Shown here piece after piece: positions 33,802 through 42,889 of a stretch of DNA of 64,000 nt. This DNA is from Cerasibacillus terrae (GTDB taxonomy: Bacteria; Bacillota; Bacilli; Bacillales; Amphibacillaceae), in NCBI RefSeq assembly GCF_008039555.1, contig NZ_VDUW01000003.1:186001-250000 (forward strand), given 5' to 3'. A program made the translations under genes and the position numbers. The first letter of the stretch is position 1. Each line of letters opens with the position of its first letter. The notes beneath the pieces are model-generated. The model was not told the origin of the DNA. It did not search any database and worked only from the letters and a program-made list of their open reading frames with translations.

Positions 33802-35301
33802 ATGACACAAGCATTACTGGATGTAAAAACATTAGCAAACTATATAAACGGAGAATGGGTGGATGTAGAAGGTAAGACAGTCCCTGTAAAAAATCCAGCA
33901 ACAGGTGAAACTATTCTTGAAGTTCCTTTATCAGATAGAAAAGCAGTTGATCAAGCAGTAACTGCGGCAAAACAAGCTCAAAAAGAATGGGCACTTGTAC
34001 CAGCTCCTAAACGAGCAGAAATTTTATACGAAGTAGGATATTTAATGAAAAAGCGTAAAGAAAGATTAGCACGTCTACTAACATTAGAAAATGGAAAAGT
34101 TCTAGAAGAAGCTCGTGGTGAAGTACAAGAAGGAATTGATATGGCCTTTTACATGGCTGGTGAGGGAAGAAGATTATTCGGTCAGACAACACCAGCAGAA
34201 TTACAAAATAAATTTGCGATGAGTGTTCGAGCACCAATCGGAGTAGTTGGACTTATTACACCATGGAATTTCCCAATTGCAATTGCTACATGGAAGTCAT
34301 TTCCAGCCATTGTGGCAGGAAATGCAGTTGTATGGAAACCAGCAACTGAAACACCAATTATGGCTTATGAGTTAGCGAAGATTTTCGAAGAAGCAGGCTT
34401 GCCAAAAGGTGTTGTCAATGTTGTCTTTGGTTCTGGTGGAACAGTTGGTGATGCAATGGTCCACCATAAAGACATTCGTGTAATTTCATTTACTGGTTCC
34501 AATGAAACAGGAAGAAATATTGCAGCAGAATGTGGTCGTGAGTTAAAGAAAGTATCCCTCGAAATGGGTGGGAAGAATGCTGTTATTGTCATGGATGATG
34601 CCGATTTAGATTTAGCTGCAGAGGGAATTATTTGGAGTGCATTTGGAACAAGTGGTCAGCGCTGTACAGCATGTAGTCGTGTAATTGTACATGAAGCTGT
34701 TAAAGAAAAATTAGAAGAACGCTTACTTGTTGCAATGGAAAAATTAATGATTGGTGATGGGACGAATGAAGACAATCAAGTTGGTCCAATCATTAATAAA
34801 GCGGGAATGGAAAAAATTAAGAAATATATTGATATTGGAAAAGAAGAAGGAGCAAAACTCCTTGCCGGTGGCTATGAACTAACAGATGGGGAGTATAAAA
34901 ACGGTCATTATTTTGCACCAACATTATTTACAGATGCGACCATAGATATGCGAATTGCCCAAGAGGAGATTTTTGGCCCTGTTGTATCACTTATTCCAGT
35001 GAAAAGTTTTGAGGAAGCCATTGAAACAAATAATAGTGTCATCTATGGTTTATCTAGCTCCATTTTCACGAATGATGTGAATCGCGTTTTTCAAGCTCAA
35101 CGTGATTTAGATACGGGAATTGTCTATGTAAATGCAGGAACAACAGGGGCAGAGATTCATCTACCATTCGGTGGAACAAAAGGAACAGGGAACGGGCACC
35201 GTGATTCTGGTGTGCAAGCATTAGATGTATTTACAGAGTGGAAGGCAGTTTATGTTGATTACAGTGGAAAATTACAGCGCGCCCAAATTGACACAGAATA
35301 A
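33802..35301 (+). CDS. NAD(P)-dependent aldehyde dehydrogenase, candidate aminoadipate semialdehyde dehydrogenase
   Basis: The 499-residue protein is an ALDH with [24 protein letters not shown], the general base Glu in LEMGGKN and the catalytic Cys in [10 protein letters not shown]. Two details resemble the ALDH7 (antiquitin) group: GTSGQRCT around the nucleophile and [11 protein letters not shown] near the C-terminus. ALDH7 oxidises 2-aminoadipate 6-semialdehyde to 2-aminoadipate, exactly the product of lysine 6-dehydrogenase encoded next. Start ATG 33802 follows AGGAGGGG. Family certain, substrate inferred. Confidence 0.85.
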   Translation: MTQALLDVKTLANYINGEWVDVEGKTVPVKNPATGETILEVPLSDRKAVDQAVTAAKQAQKEWALVPAPKRAEILYEVGYLMKKRKERLARLLTLENGKVLEEARGEVQEGIDMAFYMAGEGRRLFGQTTPAELQNKFAMSVRAPIGVVGLITPWNFPIAIATWKSFPAIVAGNAVVWKPATETPIMAYELAKIFEEAGLPKGVVNVVFGSGGTVGDAMVHHKDIRVISFTGSNETGRNIAAECGRELKKVSLEMGGKNAVIVMDDADLDLAAEGIIWSAFGTSGQRCTACSRVIVHEAVKEKLEERLLVAMEKLMIGDGTNEDNQVGPIINKAGMEKIKKYIDIGKEEGAKLLAGGYELTDGEYKNGHYFAPTLFTDATIDMRIAQEEIFGPVVSLIPVKSFEEAIETNNSVIYGLSSSIFTNDVNRVFQAQRDLDTGIVYVNAGTTGAEIHLPFGGTKGTGNGHRDSGVQALDVFTEWKAVYVDYSGKLQRAQIDTE

Positions 35302-35371
35302 GTTCCAACAAATAAACGAAAAATCAACTAAGAGTGAATTTATTTTACTTAAATATTAGAGGAATGAAAGT

Positions 35372-35403
35372 AATTCCCCATCAAAATACTTTGGTGGGGA
35401 ATT
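35372..35403 (+). terminator. Hairpin after the ALDH gene
   Basis: AATTCCCCA and TGGGGAATT (35395-35403) form a 9-bp stem. There is no T run, so it may be an mRNA-processing or stabilising hairpin rather than a terminator. Confidence 0.5.
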
Positions 35404-35469
35404 ATAAACTATCATTTTTAAAGTAGTTTAAAATATTGGAGAAAAAGAGAAAATGAAGGAGTGGATACG

Positions 35470-36642
35470 ATGAAAATAGGTGTATTAGGTTCAGGGTTAA
35501 TGGGAAAGGAAGCGGCAAGAGACTTGGTAAAGAGTGATGGTGTAAAAGAAGTTGGTCTAGCCGATATTGATTTAGCACGTGCCGAAGCAGTGTGTAGCCA
35601 ATTGGATTCTGATAAATTGACAGCCTACCAAGTGGATGCAAGTGATGAAATAGATTTAGCAAATTATATGCGCCAATTTGATTGTATTATTAATGCATTG
35701 TTTTATTCGTTTAATGAAGTGGTAGCGAAGACAGCGATTAAGGTAGGTGTTAGCTCGGTTGATTTGGGGGGGCATATAGGACATATTACAGATAAAGTAT
35801 TGGAATTTAAAAAAGTAGCACAAGATGCAAATGTCACCATTATTCCAGATTTAGGTGTTGCTCCAGGTATGATCAATATATTATCAGGATATGGAGTAAG
35901 TAGATTAGACAAGACAGAATCCATTAAATTATATGTCGGTGGAATTCCTGTAAAACCAGAACCACCGTTAGAATATAATCACGTATTTTCAATGGAAGGC
36001 TTACTTGACCACTATACTGACCCATCGCTAATAATCCGAAATGGAATGAAATTAGAAGTACCGTCTTTATCAGAAATTGAAACGATTCACTTTGAAAAAT
36101 TTGGCCCACTAGAAGCATTCCATACGTCTGGCGGAACTTCAACATTATCTTTATCTTATCCCCACTTAAAAACGTTGGAATACAAAACCATTCGTTATAG
36201 AGGGCATGCGGAAAAATTTCAGTTATTGGTCGATTTAAATCTAACTCGAAAAGATTATGAAATTGACCTTCGTGGTGATCAAGTTAATCCTCGTGAAGTG
36301 TTATTAAAGGTATTAGATCCTATTGTAGAATTAGGAGAAAAGGATGATGCTGTTTTACTTCGTGTTGTTGTCTCTGGACAAAAAGAAGGGAAACCTACGA
36401 CATATGAATATGAAATGACAACATTTAAAAATAGAGAAAATCAAGTAACAGCAATGGCTCGTGCTACAGCTAACACTATTTCTGTTGTGGCACAAATGAT
36501 TGCGAATGGGGATATCGAGAAAAAAGGAGTCTATCCACCAGAACAAATCGTCCCAGGAGATGTATATATGAAAAAAATGGCAGAACGTGGTGTTCATATT
36601 AAAGAGAGAATAGTAGGCAAACAATTATCTAATATCCATTAA
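35470..36642 (+). CDS. lysDH: L-lysine 6-dehydrogenase (saccharopine dehydrogenase fold)
   Basis: The 390-residue protein has an N-terminal Rossmann fold ([16 protein letters not shown]) and the segments [60 protein letters not shown] and [13 protein letters not shown]. These agree closely with my recollection of the characterised lysine 6-dehydrogenase of Geobacillus stearothermophilus. The enzyme oxidatively deaminates the epsilon-amino group of lysine with NAD+, giving 2-aminoadipate 6-semialdehyde (which cyclises to piperideine-6-carboxylate). I use ATG 35470, eight bases after GGAG. This gene anchors the interpretation of the surrounding cluster as lysine catabolism. Confidence 0.82.
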   Translation: MKIGVLGSGLMGKEAARDLVKSDGVKEVGLADIDLARAEAVCSQLDSDKLTAYQVDASDEIDLANYMRQFDCIINALFYSFNEVVAKTAIKVGVSSVDLGGHIGHITDKVLEFKKVAQDANVTIIPDLGVAPGMINILSGYGVSRLDKTESIKLYVGGIPVKPEPPLEYNHVFSMEGLLDHYTDPSLIIRNGMKLEVPSLSEIETIHFEKFGPLEAFHTSGGTSTLSLSYPHLKTLEYKTIRYRGHAEKFQLLVDLNLTRKDYEIDLRGDQVNPREVLLKVLDPIVELGEKDDAVLLRVVVSGQKEGKPTTYEYEMTTFKNRENQVTAMARATANTISVVAQMIANGDIEKKGVYPPEQIVPGDVYMKKMAERGVHIKERIVGKQLSNIH

Positions 36643-36651
36643 GTGTAAGTA

Positions 36652-36681
36652 CCCTCTGCTAAAGAAGTAGAGGGAAATTTT
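36652..36681 (+). terminator. Terminator after lysDH
   Basis: CCCTCT and AGAGGG pair around an 11-base loop, followed by AAATTTTT. Confidence 0.65.
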
Positions 36682-36721
36682 TCATCTATACGCGCATAAT
36701 TATATGGAAAGAGGTATAAAC

Positions 36722-37483
36722 ATGAATCAAAGTGTACGGAAAGCACTAACTATTTTAGATTTATTTATCGATAACGAGGAATTGTCATTGCATGAGATTA
36801 CCAAGAAAGCAAAATTATCAAAACCCACTACATATCGATTGTTATCCACATTAGAAACTGCTGGTTTACTATATAAGAAAAAAGATGGTCCACATGATAG
36901 CAGATACGGATTAGGATTAAAACTTTTAGAGTTAGGGGAACTTGTAGCAGACCGGTTGGAATTAAGAAAAATCGCTTTACCATATATGGAAAATCTAGCA
37001 AAAGAAGTAAACGAAGTTGTCCATTTGGTTATTATCAATCAACAGGAAGCTACTTATATTGAAAAAGTAAATAGTAGAAGAGCACTTAGTCTTCATACAA
37101 ATATTGGTAGAAGTACTCCTTTGTATGTTGGCTCAGGTCCAAAAATGTTATTAGCTTTTTTGTCAAACGAAGAACAAGACATTATTATTGGAAACAAGCC
37201 ATTAAAGACATTGAGATATGAACCAATAGAAAAGAGAAAATTAAAGGAAGAACTAAGAAATATTAAAGAAAATCATTACGCAATCAGTGTCGGCGAACAG
37301 GATGCAGATACAACAGGTGTATCATTTCCAATTTTTAACCATGAACATAAATTGGTGGCAGCACTTGCAGTTAGTGGTTTATCGACTCGCTTTATTGGAG
37401 AAAAGTTGGAAGTAATCAAACAGAAGGGGAAACAGAGCGCACTCGAAATTTCCAATCAATTAGGTTATAAATCTAATGTATAA
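36722..37483 (+). CDS. IclR-family transcriptional regulator
   Basis: The 253-residue protein has an N-terminal winged helix-turn-helix (VRKALTILDLF ... LSKPTTYRLLSTLETAGLL) and a C-terminal IclR effector-binding domain (residues about 75-250). Such proteins usually control a neighbouring catabolic operon and sense a pathway intermediate. It sits in the middle of the lysine locus, between lysDH and the DUF3870/hydantoinase genes; the palindrome at 30824-30838 is a candidate target. The ATG at 36722 has AAAGAGG eight bases upstream. Confidence 0.9.
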   Translation: MNQSVRKALTILDLFIDNEELSLHEITKKAKLSKPTTYRLLSTLETAGLLYKKKDGPHDSRYGLGLKLLELGELVADRLELRKIALPYMENLAKEVNEVVHLVIINQQEATYIEKVNSRRALSLHTNIGRSTPLYVGSGPKMLLAFLSNEEQDIIIGNKPLKTLRYEPIEKRKLKEELRNIKENHYAISVGEQDADTTGVSFPIFNHEHKLVAALAVSGLSTRFIGEKLEVIKQKGKQSALEISNQLGYKSNV

Positions 37484-37491
37484 ATAATATT

Positions 37492-37570
37492 TTGATTGGA
37501 TGTACTTAAAAAAATATAGAAAAATGGGGAATTTTATGTTATCTTAAAATTATAATTGTTTACGCTAACA
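37492..37570 (+). promoter_or_regulatory. Promoter and cre-like site before the DUF3870 gene
   Basis: TTGATT (37492-37497), 17 bases, TATAGA (37515-37520). TGTTTACGCTAACA at 37557-37570 is an imperfect palindrome that fits the CcpA cre consensus with two mismatches and would lie in the transcribed leader. Confidence 0.5.
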
Positions 37571-37586
37571 CAAAGGGGAATTAACT

Positions 37587-37904
37587 ATGAGAACTATTTT
37601 AATAGCAGGACATGCTCGTTTACCAGCAGGTATGGCAGCACAAAGTGTATATGAAACAATTACTATTACAGCTGAAGTTGACAAAAAATATGGAGTCATT
37701 GTCAATGCTAGTTGTACACTAGCAACAGAACACGGTAGACGTTTTGTCCATGATATTTTAAAAGGGTATAGTTTACTAGATGGTGTTGATGAAGCTGTAA
37801 CAGCATTAAAAGCACATTACTTAGGAAAAGCAGGAAGCGCATTGGCAACGGCTCTACGCGACTTGCAAAAGAGATTTTTAATCTTTAAAGATAAAAAATC
37901 ATAA
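37587..37904 (+). CDS. DUF3870-containing protein
   Basis: The 105-residue protein (ILIAGHARLPAGMAAQSVYE ... CTLATEHGRRFVHDILKG) belongs to DUF3870. The family is small, soluble and of unknown function; I recall it beside hydantoinase/oxoprolinase genes in other Firmicutes, and the same holds here. It could be an accessory or regulatory protein for HyuA/HyuB. Start ATG 37587 follows AAAGGGG. Confidence 0.8.
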   Translation: MRTILIAGHARLPAGMAAQSVYETITITAEVDKKYGVIVNASCTLATEHGRRFVHDILKGYSLLDGVDEAVTALKAHYLGKAGSALATALRDLQKRFLIFKDKKS

Positions 37905-37925
37905 ATGAAACAGGGAGGATTTATA

Positions 37926-37985
37926 ATGACTAATGTTATTATAATCCTTTTTAATTTTCTAAAAAGAGAACTTGTAATTTTCTAA
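37926..37985 (+). CDS. 19-codon hydrophobic ORF with strong ribosome binding site
   Basis: ATG at 37926 follows an AGGGAGG site with good spacing and encodes MTNVIIILFNFLKRELVIF. The first half is strongly hydrophobic. It may be a microprotein, or the remaining 5' end of a deleted transporter gene that once followed the DUF3870 gene. I cannot decide. Confidence 0.35.
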   Translation: MTNVIIILFNFLKRELVIF

Positions 37986-38026
37986 ATAATATGTTAAATT
38001 ATTCAACAAGCGTGAAAGCGTTTTAT
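37972..38026 (+). promoter_or_regulatory. Promoter and cre-like site of hyuA
   Basis: TTGTAA (37972-37977), 17 bases, TAAATT (37995-38000). TGAAAGCGTTTTAT at 38013-38026 fits the first twelve positions of the CcpA cre consensus and lies just downstream of the predicted start, a position used for roadblock repression. Confidence 0.5.
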
Positions 38027-38057
38027 TTAACTAGAAATATTAAGCAATAAAATAGTG

Positions 38058-38153
38058 AACTGTCTAGTTTATCAACTATTCCTAATCGAATAGTTTCATA
38101 AACAAGGTCCAGTTTTAATGGCAATGAATGTTGTCTATTAAAACTGGATTTTT
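38058..38153 (+). promoter_or_regulatory. Structured leader with terminator before hyuA (leader 1)
   Basis: In order: AACTG (38058-38062), stem P1 GTTTAT/ATAAAC (38067-38072 with 38098-38103), inner stem ACTATT/AATAGT (38075-38080 with 38089-38094, loop CCTAATCG), then CAGTT (38110-38114). CAGTT can pair with the upstream AACTG to extend P1, but it is also part of the 5' arm of a terminator TCCAGTTTTAAT/ATTAAAACTGGA (38108-38148) with five T residues. The two folds exclude each other, as in an attenuator. Leader 2 at 42705 is nearly identical. Confidence 0.6.
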
Positions 38154-38240
38154 CTGTTTAAAGAGGGAGGGTGAGATAAAAATTATTACAGTAGTAAAGA
38201 AATGAAATGGTAGATGATTAAAATTTTGGAGGGATGATAT

Positions 38241-40268
38241 ATGTCAAAATACCGTGTTGCTGTAGATGTTGGTGGAACATTTACAGATGTATTTATTTTT
38301 GATGAACAAAATAAGAACGTACAAGTTGCTAAAACACCTTCTACTCCTTCAGAACCACAAAGAGGTGTCTTGAATGGAATAGAAAAGGCGGAAATAAAGG
38401 GTAATGATATTTTAATGTTTTCCCATGGAACTACAGTTGGAACAAATGCATTAATTGAAAGGAAATTACCTAGAACTACATTGATAACAACAAAAGGATT
38501 TAGAGATATTCCAGAGATTAGAAGAGGGACTAAATTAGATTTATGGGATGCTTATGAAGATGTAGCTGAATCATATATAAAGCGCCGTGATCGTTTTGAA
38601 ATAGATGAACGGATCAACTACGCTGGTGAGATTTTAAAAGAAGTAGATGAAAAAGAAGTGCTTGAATTAGCACGGATATTAAAGAAACGCGATGTAAAAT
38701 CAATTGCAATTGGTTTTATGAATGCGTATGTCAATGGAGAGAATGAAAGAAAAGTTAAGGAAATTTTAAAAAGCAAATTGCCAGGAGTTTATATCAGTTT
38801 ATCGAGTGAGATTTTACCGGAAATATTTGAACATGAGCGATTAAGCACAACTGTAATCAATGCAGTTTTAGGACCGACAGTAGGGGATTATATAACGGAA
38901 TTGGAAGCGGAAGTCGAAAGAACAGGCTATGATGGAGAAATTTTAGTACTTCATTCTGGTGGTGGTGTAATGACCGCTAAAACTGTTCCACAATATGCTT
39001 CACGTATCGCAAGTTCTGGAATTGCGGCTGGAGCTATTGCTAGTAAATATATTGCAGAATTATGCGGGTTTAAAAATGCCATTGGATTGGATATGGGAGG
39101 AACAAGTACAGATATTTCCCTAATGTATGATGGTGACTTAAAGGTGACAAAAGATTGGTACATTGAATATGGTTATCCAATTGGGTTTCCAAGCATCGAA
39201 GTATTGACAATTGGCGCTGGTGGAGGAAGTATTTCTTGGGTTGATGAGGGTGGGTCTTTGAGAAATGGCCCACAAAGTGCGGGAGCAGAGCCAGGTCCAG
39301 CATGTTATGGTGCAGGTGGTACAGAACCTACGAATACAGATGCGAATATCATTTTAGGAAGATTGGATACGAAGTTATTAGATGGTCAACTTATATTAGA
39401 CAAAGAGAAATCAATGGAATCTGTACAGGAAATTTGCCAGACATTTAAGTTTACAGAATATGAAGCAGCCCAAGCAATATTACAAGTAGCAAATGCAAAT
39501 ATGGCAGATGCACTTCGTCTAATATCTGTTAGTAAAGGATATGATCCTAGGGACTTTGCTTTAGTTGCTTTTGGTGGTGCTGGTGCATTACATAGTGCCT
39601 ATTTAGCAAAAGAGCTCGACATTCCTCATGTTATTATACCATCACAACCAGGTGTTGGTGGTGCACTAGGTTGTTTACTAGTTGATTTTAGGCATGATTT
39701 ATCGCAAACATATGTTAAGCGAGTCAATGAAACAACAGAAGAAGAATTAGAAAAGAAATTTTTAGAAATGGAAGCGGAAGCAACTGACTTGTTAAAAAAA
39801 GAAGGAATTAAAGATGAAGACATGCAACTCATCCGGCATATTGAAATGCGCTATGAAGGGCAATGGAGATCTTTAGATGTTGTTGTTGGGAAACCACTAT
39901 TTTCTTTAGAACAAGCTATGGCTAAATTTCACGATGAACATGAAAGAGCGTATGCTTTTTCCAATCCAAATATTAATGTTGAAATATATGGATTAGGAAT
40001 AGAAGCAATTGGAACAGTTCCAAAACCAGAGTTTATAAAAACACATGTAGACGGTGAATTATCAGATGCAAGAAAAGGATTTAGAAATGTGTTCTTCAAG
40101 GAGACAAGAGGTTTTACAGAAACTCCTATATATGATAGGAAAAGACTCCCTACTGAAATAGAGTTTGTAGGACCTGCGATTGTAGAACAACTTGATTCAA
40201 CGATTGTTATACCACCAGAATTCACTGCAAAAGTTGATGAATATAGAAATATTATTATAACTGTTTAA
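38241..40268 (+). CDS. Hydantoinase/oxoprolinase subunit A, candidate lactamase large subunit
   Basis: The 675-residue protein has the HyuA layout: N-terminal hydantoinase domain with the actin-like nucleotide site VAVDVGGTFTDVFIFD, hydantoinase A domain with GLDMGGTSTDISLM and GAGGGSISWVD, GPQSAGAEPGPACYG, and a C-terminal domain to 675. Relatives use ATP to open cyclic amides (5-oxoproline, hydantoins, caprolactam, valerolactam). It needs HyuB, encoded 350 bases downstream. Between lysDH and glutarate genes the candidate substrates are valerolactam (giving 5-aminovalerate) or 6-oxopipecolate (giving 2-aminoadipate). Start ATG follows GGAGGG. Confidence 0.88.
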   Translation: MSKYRVAVDVGGTFTDVFIFDEQNKNVQVAKTPSTPSEPQRGVLNGIEKAEIKGNDILMFSHGTTVGTNALIERKLPRTTLITTKGFRDIPEIRRGTKLDLWDAYEDVAESYIKRRDRFEIDERINYAGEILKEVDEKEVLELARILKKRDVKSIAIGFMNAYVNGENERKVKEILKSKLPGVYISLSSEILPEIFEHERLSTTVINAVLGPTVGDYITELEAEVERTGYDGEILVLHSGGGVMTAKTVPQYASRIASSGIAAGAIASKYIAELCGFKNAIGLDMGGTSTDISLMYDGDLKVTKDWYIEYGYPIGFPSIEVLTIGAGGGSISWVDEGGSLRNGPQSAGAEPGPACYGAGGTEPTNTDANIILGRLDTKLLDGQLILDKEKSMESVQEICQTFKFTEYEAAQAILQVANANMADALRLISVSKGYDPRDFALVAFGGAGALHSAYLAKELDIPHVIIPSQPGVGGALGCLLVDFRHDLSQTYVKRVNETTEEELEKKFLEMEAEATDLLKKEGIKDEDMQLIRHIEMRYEGQWRSLDVVVGKPLFSLEQAMAKFHDEHERAYAFSNPNINVEIYGLGIEAIGTVPKPEFIKTHVDGELSDARKGFRNVFFKETRGFTETPIYDRKRLPTEIEFVGPAIVEQLDSTIVIPPEFTAKVDEYRNIIITV

Positions 40269-40393
40269 AAAAGACCTGCGGTAATATGTCAAGAGAAAAA
40301 TAATTAAAGATTAAGTTATCAATGTACAAATATCTTAAAAAAATACAACACTTTATTTAGGGTCTTTACTTATTCATGAATTTATCTAAACCA

Positions 40394-40528
40394 AGTTACT
40401 TGGAACGGAAGGCGGCGACTCCTGCGGGAAAAGCATGAGACTTGAGACCCCGCAACGAGCGTTTTTTGCGAGTGAGGAGGCTCAAGCCATGCCCGCGGAA
40501 AGCGTCCGCCTGCAGTGGAAAGTAACGG
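40394..40528. repeat. GC-rich dispersed palindromic repeat of Bacillaceae type
   Basis: A 135-base element clearly richer in G+C than its surroundings, with GTTACTTGGAACGGAAGGCG at one end and GAAAGTAACGG at the other. It contains several imperfect inverted repeats (CCTGCGGG/CCCGCGG, GGCGG/CCGCC, CATGAGACTTGAG/CTCAAGCCATG). I recall the same sequence type as a common intergenic repeat in Bacillus and Oceanobacillus genomes. It fills the gap between hyuA and hyuB, so it probably inserted into an operon. Confidence 0.7.
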
Positions 40529-40617
40529 TAGCACTAGCAGATACAATTTTATAAATTAGTTAGAATAAAATAGGCGGAAAAATAACGCCTAAACATAATA
40601 TACGAGGAGTGTATGTG

Positions 40618-42582
40618 ATGAGCGTTCAATTTAAGAGTAAATTAGATCCGGTAACTTTTGAAGTATTGAAAAATGGGTTTGTAAATTTAGTCGATCAAAT
40701 GGCAGAACAAATTTTAAGAACCTGTTATTCCTTTGTTATATATAATCGTGATTTTAGTTGTGCATTATGTGATGCAAACGGAGATACTGTCATGCAAGGT
40801 ACTCAAGATATTGCTGTTCATGTCGGTACATTACACTTAACCGCAAAAGCAGTAATTGAAGATTTTAAAGATGATATTCATCCTGGTGATGTTTTCTTAG
40901 TAAATGACCCATATCGTGGGGGGACACACTTTAATGATGTAAGGGTGATTCGTCCCGTTTTTTATGAAGGAAAATTAATTGCCTTTATGCAAGCAAATGG
41001 ACACTGGTCTGATATGGGTGGATCTGTTCCAGGGTCATTTGATGTTGGGGCAAAAGATATTTATGGGGAAGGAGTCCGTATTCCACCTGTACGAATATGG
41101 GAAAAGGGTAAATATTTAGAGGATGTCGCAAATTTACTCGTATCGAATATGCGTGCACCAGAAGAACGTCTAGGAGATTTACGTGCACAATATGAAGCAA
41201 CTGGTGTAGCGGAGGATGAATTAATAAGATTAGTGAAGAGATATGGTGTAGAAACAGTTGAAATGGCTTTCGCTGAATCACAGGATTATGTTGAACGTTT
41301 AACAAGAGCTAGGCTAAATGAATTACCAAATGGTACCTGGGAAACAACGGATTATATCGATATGGACCCTAACTTAGGAGATGGATTAATTCCAATAAAA
41401 GTAAAAATGACGATAGATGATGATCATATTCACTATGACCTAGAAGGAACGAACGATACGATAGGTTGCTTTTTAAACTCCACAATAGGTGCCGCGTTAT
41501 CAGGGCTTTATGCTGGGACAAAAACATTTTTTCCAGATACACCATTGAATTCAGGATTTTATCGTGCAATTACAGCAAATATTCCAGAAGCATCTGTAGT
41601 TAATGCGAAGTATCCCGCTCCTGTTGCCGGTTTTTGTTCAGGTTCTTACGAGAAAATTATGAATTCATGTTTTGAATTATGGTCTCATGTGATGCCAGAA
41701 AGAGCCTTGGCTTGTTCTTTTAACCTAGAATATTTATTAATTGGTGGTTGGGATAAGCGAAAAAAAGATGAAGATCAGTATTTTATGTGGTATGACTGGA
41801 TGGCAGGTGGTCATGGAGGTAGAAGTGACAGGGATGGTGCAAATACAATGTCACCTGTTTTCGGAATGGGACTTAGTGTTCAACCATGTGAAGGGCAGGA
41901 ACGATTAACCCCAGTTGTTACATTAAATCATGAGATAATTACAGATTCAGGTGGTCCTGGAGAATTTCGCGGAGGATGTGGAATTCAAAAAGGAGGACTT
42001 TTAACCCAAGTAGAAGATACTGTTATATCTGTATGTTGTGATCGTTCTCGCTCTGTAACTTGGGGAATTAAAGGTGGATTGCCATCCATACCTCATGGAA
42101 ATTGGCTGAATCCTGATACAGATAAGGAAGAATTCTTGGGAGCGTTTTTCTCTAATGTAAAAATAAAATCAGGGGATAAATTCACAAGACCATCAGCTGG
42201 AGGTGGAGGTTTAGGTGACCCATTAAAAAGAGATACAAGTGCAGTATTAGAGGACGTTATAGATGGGTATGTTTCAGTAGAACGTGCTGAAAAAGACTAT
42301 GGAGTTGTTATTCGTGTCATTGATTCAGAATTAGATAAATTTGAAGTTGATAAAGAAGCAACAGAAAAAGTAAGAGAATATATTAGACAACACCGTAAAG
42401 CTTGGTTGGATGAACCCATTGAAAGTGTTTATGAAAAATATCAAAATGGAATAATTGATAAATTAGATTTAATTCGTCGTTATGGGGTAATTTTAGACTA
42501 TGAAACAGATACTATTTTAGAAAAATCAACAAAACAGTATCGGACATCTATGAAAAAAAGAACCATTTCCTATTGGGATTAA
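40618..42582 (+). CDS. Hydantoinase/oxoprolinase subunit B, candidate lactamase small subunit
   Basis: The 654-residue protein is a HyuB-type subunit: LDPVTFEVLKNGFVNLVDQM at the start, VHVGTLHLTAKA, DVFLVNDPYRGGTHFNDVRV, NGHWSDMGGSVPGS, and the C-terminal RPSAGGGGLGDPLKRD. It forms the lactam-hydrolysing half of the ATP-dependent complex with HyuA. The ATG at 40618 has GAGGAG eight bases upstream. I see no terminator between hyuA and hyuB, only the inserted palindromic repeat, so both may be read from the hyuA promoter. Confidence 0.88.
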   Translation: MSVQFKSKLDPVTFEVLKNGFVNLVDQMAEQILRTCYSFVIYNRDFSCALCDANGDTVMQGTQDIAVHVGTLHLTAKAVIEDFKDDIHPGDVFLVNDPYRGGTHFNDVRVIRPVFYEGKLIAFMQANGHWSDMGGSVPGSFDVGAKDIYGEGVRIPPVRIWEKGKYLEDVANLLVSNMRAPEERLGDLRAQYEATGVAEDELIRLVKRYGVETVEMAFAESQDYVERLTRARLNELPNGTWETTDYIDMDPNLGDGLIPIKVKMTIDDDHIHYDLEGTNDTIGCFLNSTIGAALSGLYAGTKTFFPDTPLNSGFYRAITANIPEASVVNAKYPAPVAGFCSGSYEKIMNSCFELWSHVMPERALACSFNLEYLLIGGWDKRKKDEDQYFMWYDWMAGGHGGRSDRDGANTMSPVFGMGLSVQPCEGQERLTPVVTLNHEIITDSGGPGEFRGGCGIQKGGLLTQVEDTVISVCCDRSRSVTWGIKGGLPSIPHGNWLNPDTDKEEFLGAFFSNVKIKSGDKFTRPSAGGGGLGDPLKRDTSAVLEDVIDGYVSVERAEKDYGVVIRVIDSELDKFEVDKEATEKVREYIRQHRKAWLDEPIESVYEKYQNGIIDKLDLIRRYGVILDYETDTILEKSTKQYRTSMKKRTISYWD

Positions 42583-42663
42583 TTGATTGAAACATTAGAT
42601 ATTTCCCTAAAAATAATTAATTGGCTATGGTAATATTTAGAAGATTATGATATAGTAGGAAAA

Positions 42664-42678
42664 TGTAAACGCTTTACA
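42664..42678. promoter_or_regulatory. cre-like palindrome before leader 2
   Basis: TGTAAA-CGC-TTTACA is a perfect 6-3-6 inverted repeat resembling a CcpA cre site with one extra base. It lies about 30 bases upstream of leader 2, similar to the spacing at hyuA. Confidence 0.5.
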
Positions 42679-42704
42679 ATGTTATTACAGTGGAAATATA
42701 AAAA

Positions 42705-42804
42705 TGCTGTCTAGTTTATCAAATATTCTTAACCGAATAGTTTCATAAACAAGGTCCAGTTTTAATAGCAACGCTCATGTTGTCTATTAAAACTGGGTTT
42801 TTTT
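42705..42804 (+). promoter_or_regulatory. Structured leader with terminator before the permease gene (leader 2)
   Basis: Nearly a copy of leader 1: GCTGTCTA, P1 GTTTAT/ATAAAC (42714-42719 with 42745-42750), inner hairpin with loop CTTAACCG, AAGGTCCAGTTTTAAT, and terminator arms TCCAGTTTTAAT/ATTAAAACTGG (42755-42796) with a run of seven T. The AACTG of leader 1 is GCTG here, so pairing with CAGT needs a G-U pair. Differences between the copies fall in loops, which supports a conserved RNA fold. Confidence 0.6.
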
Positions 42805-42889
42805 ATTAAATGCTGGAGGCGTTGATAAAAATCTATTGTTATTTAAATCAAAAAAGATATAAAACGATGTAAATGAAAAGGAGAGTTAT

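Noticed and set aside
35470..36642. Saccharopine dehydrogenase
   Set aside because: Length and the motif set fit lysine 6-dehydrogenase of Bacillaceae better, and no lysine-ketoglutarate reductase partner is present.
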